Origin: Bacillus sp. NTK074B
Lineage (GTDB): Bacteria > Bacillota > Bacilli > Bacillales > Bacillaceae_B
Length of the DNA: 64,000 nucleotides
Direction: 5' to 3'
Assembly (NCBI RefSeq): GCF_017303375.1
Contig: NZ_JAFKOH010000008.1
Span: forward strand, 124,001-188,000
Shown here piece after piece: positions 1 to 7,041 of this stretch. A model generated the notes under the pieces. The model had not been told where the DNA came from. It saw nothing but the letters and a program-made list of their open reading frames with translations, and made no database searches. Each line of letters starts with the position of its first letter. The first letter of the stretch is position 1. A program made the translations under genes and the position numbers.

Positions 1-2
1 AT

Positions 3-131
3 GGAGAATCAGAACAGGGAAGTATCGGAGAGGCTATATTTTATTTTGTAAATACATTTGGCTGGGATACTACTTCTCCTGAAAAACTGGCGAAATCAAT
101 AAGAGAAGACTTTGATAAGAGACTTAAGTGA
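3..131 (+). CDS. C-terminal fragment of an unidentified protein (cut by window edge)
   Basis: An open frame enters the window at base 3 and ends with TGA at 129-131, giving 42 residues (GESEQGSIGEAIFYFVNTFG, then a basic, helical end). The DUF6339-like gene starts 11 bases later, so this is probably the preceding gene of the same operon. The fragment is too short to identify. From the neighbours (DUF6339-like, C5 methyltransferase, DUF4420-like nuclease) one would expect a Z1-domain or ATPase component of the same system; that is inference only. Confidence 0.5.
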   Translation, partial: GESEQGSIGEAIFYFVNTFGWDTTSPEKLAKSIREDFDKRLK

Positions 132-142
132 GGTGAGTAAAC

Positions 143-877
143 ATGTGGAAAAAATTATCAAAGACAGATGCAAAAAAAGAATTTAATAGTTGGTCTGAAG
201 AAACTATACCCTCGTTTAACTGTACAGGTGAACAGCTTAAATTAAGGGAAAAACTACTGGAAATTGATAGAAAAGTAGTCGAGTACATTAATACAGAGGA
301 AAGTGGAACAAATAAAAAAGATTATCTCTATGACTTGAGGTTTGGTATTGAACTGTATGACCTTTTTCGTTTAGACTATGATTTTAAGGAACGTCAAGCT
401 TCATCCGATGAAATTTGGATTTACCTTTCAATGAGGGTAATACCTGATATAGTCTTTAAAAGATGGAGACTGTCTGAGTCAAGGTTCTATAAGCAGAGCA
501 GAAGAATATGGTTAAAGACTATATGGTGGTATATTCACTTATCGTGGTGCGGGGATACGGATCGAACTTATAATACGTTAAGAGGGTTTACTACTGATGA
601 AATCGTACAGCTCGTCGAGCGTTCAGGTCCCAGTGGTTACAGGATTGATTTAACTCGTGAAATAATGACCCAGTTTAGTAGACTAGATCAAACCAAAATC
701 CACAGAAATCTCTTTAGGCGAATAATGAAATTAAATACCGCAAGAATAAAAATAGTTGAACCATCTTTGACTAATGGAGGAACAAAAAAATTTGTTGAGG
801 AGTTAATAGGATACTTTGAAGATTTTGGAAAAGGGAACGACGGTAAAAACAGCAGTAAGTACACCCAAATTAGTTGA
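143..877 (+). CDS. DUF6339-like protein of a restriction/defence operon
   Basis: A 244-residue protein with a GAGGTGAG ribosome site 5' of ATG. It has no signal peptide or membrane segment. It resembles the DUF6339 family found beside Z1-domain proteins, Hsp90-like ATPases and DUF4420 nucleases; the recognisable part is a Trp-rich stretch near residues 120-140 (RIWLKTIWWYIHLSW) followed by TTDEIVQLVERSGPSGYR and an Arg-rich region. The 3' end overlaps the start of the methyltransferase by about 60 bases, which implies translational coupling. The family has no known biochemical activity. The family call is from memory of its motifs and is moderate. Confidence 0.55.
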   Translation: MWKKLSKTDAKKEFNSWSEETIPSFNCTGEQLKLREKLLEIDRKVVEYINTEESGTNKKDYLYDLRFGIELYDLFRLDYDFKERQASSDEIWIYLSMRVIPDIVFKRWRLSESRFYKQSRRIWLKTIWWYIHLSWCGDTDRTYNTLRGFTTDEIVQLVERSGPSGYRIDLTREIMTQFSRLDQTKIHRNLFRRIMKLNTARIKIVEPSLTNGGTKKFVEELIGYFEDFGKGNDGKNSSKYTQIS

Positions 878-2198
878 TTTATTTTCTGGCTGCGGGGGCT
901 TGTCATATGGGTTTCACCTCGCAGGCATGGAAGTTCAATCCGGTTTGGAAATCGATGAAAAGGCATGTAAAACGGCCTCATTTAACCTTCATTGGAAACA
1001 CGGAAAGAATAAAGATCATCTTTGTGAAGACATTAAAGAAGTTAAAGGTACAGATCTAATTAAAGAAAAAGAATCCCCTCTAATTACTATAGGGGGACCG
1101 CCATGTCAGGCTTATTCCAGAATTGGGAAGTCGAAAATAAGATCTCTTGGTGAACATAGATTTGGATTGAATGATAATAGAGCCTTCTTATATAAAGAGT
1201 TTTTACGGATTGCTTTTGAACTGAATTCTGAAGGCATTGTAATGGAAAATGTGCCCGAATCCGTTAGCTTCTTTGGAATGAATATACCTCAAATTGTCTG
1301 CGAGATGTTAGAAGATAATGGGTATAATGCCGTTTGGACGATACTAAACTCAGCTGATTTTGGGGTGCCTCAAACAAGAGAAAGAGTATTTGTTTTGGCA
1401 ATAAAAAAAGAAATAGGAGATATCAGTTTCCTGCCGGAACCTACCCACTGCAACCCTAATGAAGGTTACGAAAGCAGAGTAAAAAACAGGTTTCAAAAGT
1501 ATGAAGATACTCCTAATTTCAGGATCCCAAAGACTGCAGAAAAAGGCTCACCAAGCTGGGTTACAGCACAGGAAGCATTAGGCGATCTGCCTGCATTATT
1601 TCCGAGTTCAGACACTAAATATCGTTTGAATAGAATGGGAACTAAACTGGATTACCAGTCACCGCCTACAAATGAATTTCAAAAGGAAATGCGGAGAGTT
1701 TCAGAAAATACTTTCATGAACAAGGTTGATGGAAATTGTTTTAGAAACACACCGAGAGACTTTCGTATTTTTGAAAAGATGCTACCGGGTGATGACTACA
1801 GAGATGCATTGAAAATTGCAAATAAGTTATTTGAGGAAGCATGTGTTTTTCAGGATATAACTAAAAACCAAGAAGAAGAATATCTTAAACTGAAAAAACA
1901 ATATATTCCTCCGTATGACGACACTAAATTTCATGGCAAGTGGCGGCGACTCCGGCTTGATAAACCATCACATACCCTGGTAGCTCACTTAGGTACTGAT
2001 ACCTACAGTCATATCCACCCAATAGAACCAAGAGGTGTTTCTGTACGAGAGGCCGCAAGACTGCAATCTTTTCCGGACGATTTTATTTTTAAGGTTCCTA
2101 TGGGAAGTGCATTTAAACAAATTGGAAACGCAGTACCTCCGTTCTTGGCAAAAGGGATTGCTAAAGCAATAAAAAAGAACATTAATCAGCATCAGTAA
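816..2198 (+). CDS. DNA cytosine-C5 methyltransferase (first of three)
   Basis: Transfers a methyl group from SAM to C5 of cytosine in DNA, protecting sites from the partner nuclease. The visible C5-MTase motifs in order are: I LVDLFSGCGGLSYGF near residue 19, IV GGPPCQAYS with the catalytic Cys near 97, VI MENVPE, VIII QTRERVF, IX VREAARLQSFPDDF, and X QIGNAVPP at the C-terminus. At 460 residues it has a long target-recognition region between VIII and IX. The start is uncertain: a TTG at 816 follows GAGGAG by 13 bases, and other non-ATG starts up to about 850 would keep all motifs. The DUF4420-like nuclease follows 12 bases downstream, so the three genes form one operon. Confidence 0.93.
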   Translation: MKILEKGTTVKTAVSTPKLVDLFSGCGGLSYGFHLAGMEVQSGLEIDEKACKTASFNLHWKHGKNKDHLCEDIKEVKGTDLIKEKESPLITIGGPPCQAYSRIGKSKIRSLGEHRFGLNDNRAFLYKEFLRIAFELNSEGIVMENVPESVSFFGMNIPQIVCEMLEDNGYNAVWTILNSADFGVPQTRERVFVLAIKKEIGDISFLPEPTHCNPNEGYESRVKNRFQKYEDTPNFRIPKTAEKGSPSWVTAQEALGDLPALFPSSDTKYRLNRMGTKLDYQSPPTNEFQKEMRRVSENTFMNKVDGNCFRNTPRDFRIFEKMLPGDDYRDALKIANKLFEEACVFQDITKNQEEEYLKLKKQYIPPYDDTKFHGKWRRLRLDKPSHTLVAHLGTDTYSHIHPIEPRGVSVREAARLQSFPDDFIFKVPMGSAFKQIGNAVPPFLAKGIAKAIKKNINQHQ

Positions 2199-2210
2199 GG
2201 GAGCAGAAAA

Positions 2211-3155
2211 ATGAATTTAGCCGAGGAAATAAGAAAAAAGTTTGCAAACTTATCTGATAACAGTGCATCAAAAATCGAAGGTTACGAAGAAGATTTTTCC
2301 TCGTGGGTAATAAAATATAAAAATAACTATGCTGTTGGTATAATGATTGACGAAAAAATAAAAATTAATGAATCTTTTGCAAATGTGTCATTTTACACTG
2401 ACTGGTTTAGAGTAAATGATACAAATAAACATTTATTAGTGTTATCAAGCAGTGATGAATCTTTAAGAAATGAATTTGCTGGAATATGTGCTCTATTCCT
2501 GGAAACACCACTAAATGGATCCAAAAGAGAAGAGTTAATGAAGAATCCCATAAGATGGTGGAAAGATTGGAAAAACCTCATTGGGAATAAGAGTGTTGAA
2601 AAAAATGTTCATGGGGTTATCGGTGAACTGGTAATCCTTTATTACTTAAAGAAATGTGTAATGAAAAATATTAATGCTGAAAACTGGACTGGGCCAGAAG
2701 GAAAATCAATTGATATCAGAACAGAATCAAAGAACTATGAAGTGAAATCTTCTTTAATAAAATACAATAATATCGTAACTATTTCTGGCCAATATCAATT
2801 AAACTACGACAATCATCTTTCTTTAATGGTAGTGAAGCTAGAGGATCCTGGAGTAGAAACATTAGGCAGTGATATTGTCAGCATAGAGAGTCTGATAAAG
2901 AACCTTAAAGGGCTGGGAGTAGAACAATCAGTCTTGAATGCCAAAGTTTCTAAGTTAGGAATTAAGGAGAATTCATTAGATAGAAAGAAACAATTTAGAG
3001 TCCTGAAAGTAATTGAGTATCCTGTTAAAGATGATTTTCCACTTATAGATATGAATAATCTTGATGGGATAGCTAATAAAGATAGAATTTTACAAGTGAC
3101 TTATAAGGTGGATTTATCTGGTTTAGAAAATGAAGAAATTGAAATAGAGTTTTAA
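2211..3155 (+). CDS. PD-(D/E)XK motif protein, DUF4420-like (putative restriction nuclease subunit)
   Basis: A 314-residue soluble protein starting 12 bases after the methyltransferase, with GGGAG 5' of ATG. The central motif set HGVIGELVIL, then GPEGKSIDI, then YEVKSS (about residues 135-185) fits a PD-(D/E)XK nuclease fold: Glu in the first helix, Asp before the hairpin, and E-x-K. DUF4420 proteins of this length are typically encoded with Z1-domain proteins, GHKL ATPases and C5 methyltransferases in predicted restriction systems. Here it is probably the cutting or accessory subunit opposed by methyltransferase 1. The gene ends at a bidirectional terminator shared with the convergent PLD nuclease. 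Catalysis is inferred, not shown. Confidence 0.7.
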   Translation: MNLAEEIRKKFANLSDNSASKIEGYEEDFSSWVIKYKNNYAVGIMIDEKIKINESFANVSFYTDWFRVNDTNKHLLVLSSSDESLRNEFAGICALFLETPLNGSKREELMKNPIRWWKDWKNLIGNKSVEKNVHGVIGELVILYYLKKCVMKNINAENWTGPEGKSIDIRTESKNYEVKSSLIKYNNIVTISGQYQLNYDNHLSLMVVKLEDPGVETLGSDIVSIESLIKNLKGLGVEQSVLNAKVSKLGIKENSLDRKKQFRVLKVIEYPVKDDFPLIDMNNLDGIANKDRILQVTYKVDLSGLENEEIEIEF

Positions 3156-3174
3156 AAATTTACTGTTGATAACT

Positions 3175-3215
3175 AAAAAAGACACCACTAGCTACCAAGC
3201 ATTGGTGTCTTTTTT
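3175..3215. terminator. Bidirectional terminator between convergent genes
   Basis: AAAAAAGACACCA and TGGTGTCTTTTTT form a perfect 13-bp stem with a loop of about 15 bases and A/T tracts on both sides. It lies between the DUF4420-like gene (+) and the PLD nuclease gene (-). Confidence 0.9.
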
Positions 3216-3223
3216 GAAGTTTA

Positions 3224-4195
3224 TTAGGAGTAAGAAGGCATTTTTTTAGAAAAATCCATATAAAAAGTCTCGTTGTCTAATTTATGTACTCTTACATATT
3301 TTCTCCCGTATTTTTCTAGGTCACCTAGCTCGACTTTGGCTCCCAAATATAATCCCAATCGCTCTCTAAAGTATTTGCCTATTAAACTGTTATTTCTGGA
3401 AGATTCAATTGCTTTTCGATTCTCCTGTGCCATCACACAAATGAAACTTTGCCTATCATCTGTTAACATAGTAAATTCCTCTTTTAAAGGAGGGAAAAAT
3501 CTAGGGTGTCTTTTGTTGAATGAAGTAGGTACAGGGATATATGCCTGATTAGGTTCTCTTCCTGTCCTTTGTCCCCAATTTAAACCGGATTTTTGGTGTA
3601 TTTTCTTTTCTTTTTCTATAAACAGAGGTAAATCAATGAAGTCTTTACCTACAATGACTGATTCTTTAACAAATTCGTTTTGAGATAGATGATCTCTATT
3701 GGGGAGAAAGATGCTATGAAGCTTTATTTCACTCTCAACTAAAGAATCAGTACATTTTAGTAGATGATCTATTTTAAAGACATCAATTATACTGTCATAA
3801 TGAGCAGGAACTAATAATTCTATTTGATCTCTGAACCCATTCCATGAAAAATTTGCAGATCCTACAAAAGTATCCGACCCTTCATTAAAAAGGGAATCTT
3901 CAGAAAGCCAGTGGTATACCTTTGAATGAATAGACGGATATGCATTATAATAAAAAACATTAACATTTTCTCTCTCTTTAGTAAGTATTTGATATTCTTG
4001 ATGATCCCAGAGATTGATCCCATCCTTTTTAGCCATTCCTATAATTAAGTTAATTTCTATTTCGGGATATCGTTCTAGAATATGATGTAAAAATGATGAA
4101 GAAGCATAGCCTGTTAATATATTTAGCTTTCTGCTTAGTCTCTCAACATAAGGTTTTTCAAATATTTCATTAATTAGATTTGTAGTTAAGTACAT
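3224..4195 (-). CDS. NgoFVII-type restriction endonuclease with phospholipase D fold
   Basis: A 323-residue protein with GGGAGGG seven bases before ATG. The N-terminal half carries a PLD-type nuclease motif: YPSIHSKVYHWL (the H-x-K catalytic pair near residues 90-92), then FVGSANFSWNGF, the G-S-x-N element that completes the half-site; NgoFVII-like enzymes work as dimers with one HxK per subunit. The C-terminal half (QAYIPVPTSFNKRHPRFFPP) is the DNA-recognition-type extension seen in this family. It is divergent from methyltransferase 2 over a 177-bp intergenic region, the normal layout of a type II restriction-modification pair. The cut site cannot be read from the sequence; NgoFVII itself is associated with GCSGC-type sites. 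Confidence 0.82.
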   Translation of the reverse strand: MYLTTNLINEIFEKPYVERLSRKLNILTGYASSSFLHHILERYPEIEINLIIGMAKKDGINLWDHQEYQILTKERENVNVFYYNAYPSIHSKVYHWLSEDSLFNEGSDTFVGSANFSWNGFRDQIELLVPAHYDSIIDVFKIDHLLKCTDSLVESEIKLHSIFLPNRDHLSQNEFVKESVIVGKDFIDLPLFIEKEKKIHQKSGLNWGQRTGREPNQAYIPVPTSFNKRHPRFFPPLKEEFTMLTDDRQSFICVMAQENRKAIESSRNNSLIGKYFRERLGLYLGAKVELGDLEKYGRKYVRVHKLDNETFYMDFSKKMPSYS

Positions 4196-4296
4196 ACTTA
4201 CCCTCCCAATAATTCCTATAGTAAGATATTAACAAATTATTACTGTATATTAAATTAGAAAATGACGAGAGAAAGATTTAGAAGTTATTGTTCTAA

Positions 4297-4325
4297 TTAC
4301 ATTAACCAAATTAAAATGGTATAAT
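4297..4325 (+). promoter_or_regulatory. Sigma-A promoter of methyltransferase 2
   Basis: TTACAT (4297-4302), a 17-base spacer, then TATAAT (4320-4325) preceded by TGG, an extended -10. It lies 47 bases upstream of the methyltransferase start in the divergent region. No controller-protein gene is seen nearby. Confidence 0.65.
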
Positions 4326-4372
4326 AAAGTATTATTGATTCAAAATTATTATCCTGTAGGGAGTTTTATAAA

Positions 4373-5530
4373 ATGCAGTTTAAAAAAGGAGAATTGTTCT
4401 GTGGGCCGGGCGGGCTTTCATATGGAGCCAGTATTCCTGAAATTTATAACAGTGCAGGTGAGGAGTTTTCTGTAAAACATGTATGGGCGAATGATTTCGA
4501 TGAAGATACATGTAAGACTTTTCGCCATAACATCTGCCCAAGTAATCCTGATTCAGTTATTCATGAAGATGTAAGGAAGTTGAATATTAATGACTTAGAA
4601 GAAATTGATGCTTTTTCATTCGGATTTCCTTGTAATGATTACAGTAGTGTCGGGGAAAAGAAGGGTTTCTTTGGTGAGTTCGGTCCACTCTACACTTATG
4701 GTGTAAAAGTATTGAACCGATTTAATCCGAAGTGGTTCCTTGCAGAAAATGTAAGTGGACTAGAAAGCGCAAACGAAGGAGGCGCTTTCTTGAAAATATT
4801 AGAAGATCTAGAAAACGCAGGGGAACATGGGTACGAATTAACGCCACATTTATATAAATTTGAAGAGTACGGTGTACCGCAGGCAAGGCATAGAATAATT
4901 ATAGTTGGTATACGCAAGGACTTGGATGTTAAATATAATATACCGAAGCCGACCCATGAGAACCCTTCTAGTTGGATTACTTCAAAACAGGCTTTAGAAG
5001 ATCCTAAAATAGATGTCAAAACTGCTCTAAATCATGAATTTACAAAGCACCAAGATAAAGTGGTTGAAATGTTATCTCACATACCAAAAGGTAAAAATGC
5101 TTGGTATGAGAAAATCCCCCCACATCTTAGGTTAAATGTAAAAGGCGCTAGATTAAGTAACATTTATAAACGGTTACATCCAGATTATCCTGCTTATACA
5201 GTAACAGGATCAGGCGGCGGTGGTACTCATATGTATCATTATGAAGAAAACAGAGCTTTGACAAATAGAGAACGAGCCAGACTGCAAACATTTCCAGATG
5301 AATTTGAATTTATAGGCGGCAAGGAATCTGTTCGCAAACAAATTGGGATGGCCGTCCCACCATTAGGCGCGAAGGTAATTGTTGAAGCTGTCTTAAAATC
5401 ATTTGCAGGGGTTCCTTATGCTTCTGTTGAACCTAAATGGCAAGGGACAGTTAAAGAAGTGTTAAAGGGGAATATGAAAAAACGTAAGTTGAAAAGTGAA
5501 GGTAAGCAGCTTACCTTTGATAACATTTAG
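4373..5530 (+). CDS. DNA cytosine-C5 methyltransferase (second), with a PCN motif IV
   Basis: A 385-residue C5 methyltransferase, presumably the partner of the divergent NgoFVII-type nuclease. Motif I is ELFCGPGGLSYG at the N-terminus. Motif IV is FGFPCNDYSSVG near residue 90, with the catalytic Cys present but Asn replacing the usual Gln of PCQ. Motif VI is LAENVSGL, VIII is QARHRIIIVGI, IX is NRERARLQTFPDEF, and X is QIGMAVPP, where GM replaces the common GN. A glycine-rich TVTGSGGGGTHMY precedes motif IX. The C-terminal tail of about 50 residues after motif X is basic. The ribosome site is TAGGGAG. A terminator hairpin follows at 5587-5623. Confidence 0.93.
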   Translation: MQFKKGELFCGPGGLSYGASIPEIYNSAGEEFSVKHVWANDFDEDTCKTFRHNICPSNPDSVIHEDVRKLNINDLEEIDAFSFGFPCNDYSSVGEKKGFFGEFGPLYTYGVKVLNRFNPKWFLAENVSGLESANEGGAFLKILEDLENAGEHGYELTPHLYKFEEYGVPQARHRIIIVGIRKDLDVKYNIPKPTHENPSSWITSKQALEDPKIDVKTALNHEFTKHQDKVVEMLSHIPKGKNAWYEKIPPHLRLNVKGARLSNIYKRLHPDYPAYTVTGSGGGGTHMYHYEENRALTNRERARLQTFPDEFEFIGGKESVRKQIGMAVPPLGAKVIVEAVLKSFAGVPYASVEPKWQGTVKEVLKGNMKKRKLKSEGKQLTFDNI

Positions 5531-5586
5531 AAAGTTTTCCTAATTTAGGTCTAGAGAGAACTGAAATAATAATGTTAAAGCGAAGG

Positions 5587-5623
5587 AAGATGATCTCTGT
5601 ATTGTACAGGGGTCATCTTTTTT
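5587..5623 (+). terminator. Rho-independent terminator after methyltransferase 2
   Basis: AAGATGATCTCTGTA pairs with TACAGGGGTCATCTT around a three-base loop and is followed by TTTT. Confidence 0.85.
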
Positions 5624-5764
5624 CGATTCATTTTAGCAAATGGTTGGTGGTACTATATTTGACACGAATTAAATTTCCGTCAGAAAAAGAGCGAGCATAG
5701 AATATTTACTTATTATACAATGCGGATTAGTTTAATTTATTTGGTATTAAAAATATTATTAACC

Positions 5765-5773
5765 TGGTATAAT
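5765..5773 (+). promoter_or_regulatory. Extended -10 promoter element of methyltransferase 3
   Basis: TGGTATAAT, identical to the -10 element in front of methyltransferase 2, ends 19 bases before the start codon. No good -35 is seen at 17 bases; TTGGTA lies 21 bases upstream. Confidence 0.5.
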
Positions 5774-5792
5774 TTCATAGAGGTGAAAGTTA

Positions 5793-7022
5793 ATGAACGT
5801 AATAGACCTATTTGCAGGTGCCGGGGGGCTCTCTGAGGGCTTCCGTCAGGAAGGGTTTAATGTATTGGCTCATGTTGAAATGGATATACATGCGTCTACC
5901 ACATTAAAGACCAGAGAGGCATACTATTATCTGAAAGAAACAAATAAAATCGATATATATAAACAATATTTAAGGAAAGAAATAGATAGAGATGAACTGT
6001 ACAACCATGTTCCAGACTACATTCTCGATAGGGTCATTAATAAAGAAGTTTCAGATAAAACAAACCCGCAAATCTTTAAGCAAATTGATGAGATAGTTGG
6101 TGATCAACATATAGATCTAATAATAGGGGGGCCACCATGCCAAGCCTATTCAGTTGCAGGAAGATCCCGAGATCCACATGGAATGAAAGATGACCCTAGA
6201 AATTATTTGTATAGACAATACATAGACTTTTTAAGAAGATACCAACCTTCTTATTTTGTCTTTGAAAATGTTATTGGCTTATTATCTGCAGGTAACGGTG
6301 AAATATTTAAATCTATTCAAAACGAGATGGACTCTGCAGGGTATGATATGGACTATAGGATTCTAAACTCTAATGATTTTGGGGTAGTTCAACAAAGAAG
6401 AAGAATTATTATTATTGGTTGGAAAAAGGGGATAGAGTTTACATATCCTGAATTTACAGCGCCTGAAGCAAACTACACTATACGTGATTTATTTCAGGAT
6501 CTCCCTTCTATTAAAGCTGGAGAAGAAAAAAAACCTGGGAATGGTTATAAAGAGTCGGCGAATGACTTTCTGGGAAAAACACGAATAAAACCAGTGGACT
6601 GGGATGTTCTGACTCAACATATTGCAAGACCTCATAGAGAATTGGATTTAGAAATATACAGATATTGTGTTGATATCTGGAATAGAGAGAGAAGAAAAGT
6701 TAGGTATAATGAGCTGCCCGAGAGATTAATAACGCATAAAAATACTAATACATTCTTGGATAGATTTAATGTAATACCATATGAGGGTATATCAAATACC
6801 GTAGTAGCTCATATAGCTAAAGATGGTCACTATTATATTCATCCTGATATTGAACAAAATAGGTCTATTTCAGTTAGAGAGGCTGCACGAATACAGTCAT
6901 TCCCTGATGATTATTATTTCGAAACGTCCAGGACATCGGCATTTAAACAGATTGGTAATGCTGTTCCACCGTTGATGGCTCGGAAAATTGCTGAAAAAAT
7001 AAAATCAACCCTTTTGAACTAA
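5793..7022 (+). CDS. DNA cytosine-C5 methyltransferase (third)
   Basis: A 409-residue C5 methyltransferase starting at ATG after AGAGGTGAAAG. Motif I is NVIDLFAGAGGLSEGF at residues 2-17. Motifs II and III are separated from motif IV by an unusually long insert of about 75 residues (roughly 35-105). Motif IV is GGPPCQAYSVAG, VI is VFENVIGL, VIII is QQRRRIIIIGW, IX is VREAARIQSFPDDY, and X is QIGNAVPPLMA. It faces the GHKL ATPase-nuclease gene tail to tail with a shared terminator, so the two probably form one restriction-modification system. The insert between motifs I and IV also occurs in other R-M enzymes and does not by itself indicate specificity. Confidence 0.95.
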   Translation: MNVIDLFAGAGGLSEGFRQEGFNVLAHVEMDIHASTTLKTREAYYYLKETNKIDIYKQYLRKEIDRDELYNHVPDYILDRVINKEVSDKTNPQIFKQIDEIVGDQHIDLIIGGPPCQAYSVAGRSRDPHGMKDDPRNYLYRQYIDFLRRYQPSYFVFENVIGLLSAGNGEIFKSIQNEMDSAGYDMDYRILNSNDFGVVQQRRRIIIIGWKKGIEFTYPEFTAPEANYTIRDLFQDLPSIKAGEEKKPGNGYKESANDFLGKTRIKPVDWDVLTQHIARPHRELDLEIYRYCVDIWNRERRKVRYNELPERLITHKNTNTFLDRFNVIPYEGISNTVVAHIAKDGHYYIHPDIEQNRSISVREAARIQSFPDDYYFETSRTSAFKQIGNAVPPLMARKIAEKIKSTLLN

Positions 7023-7036
7023 GGGTTGATTTTTGT
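7001..7036. terminator. Bidirectional terminator overlapping the stop codon
   Basis: AAAATCAACCC and GGGTTGATTTT form an 11-bp stem that contains the last codons of methyltransferase 3. It serves both this gene and the convergent ATPase gene. Confidence 0.85.
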
Positions 7037-7041
7037 TTTGT

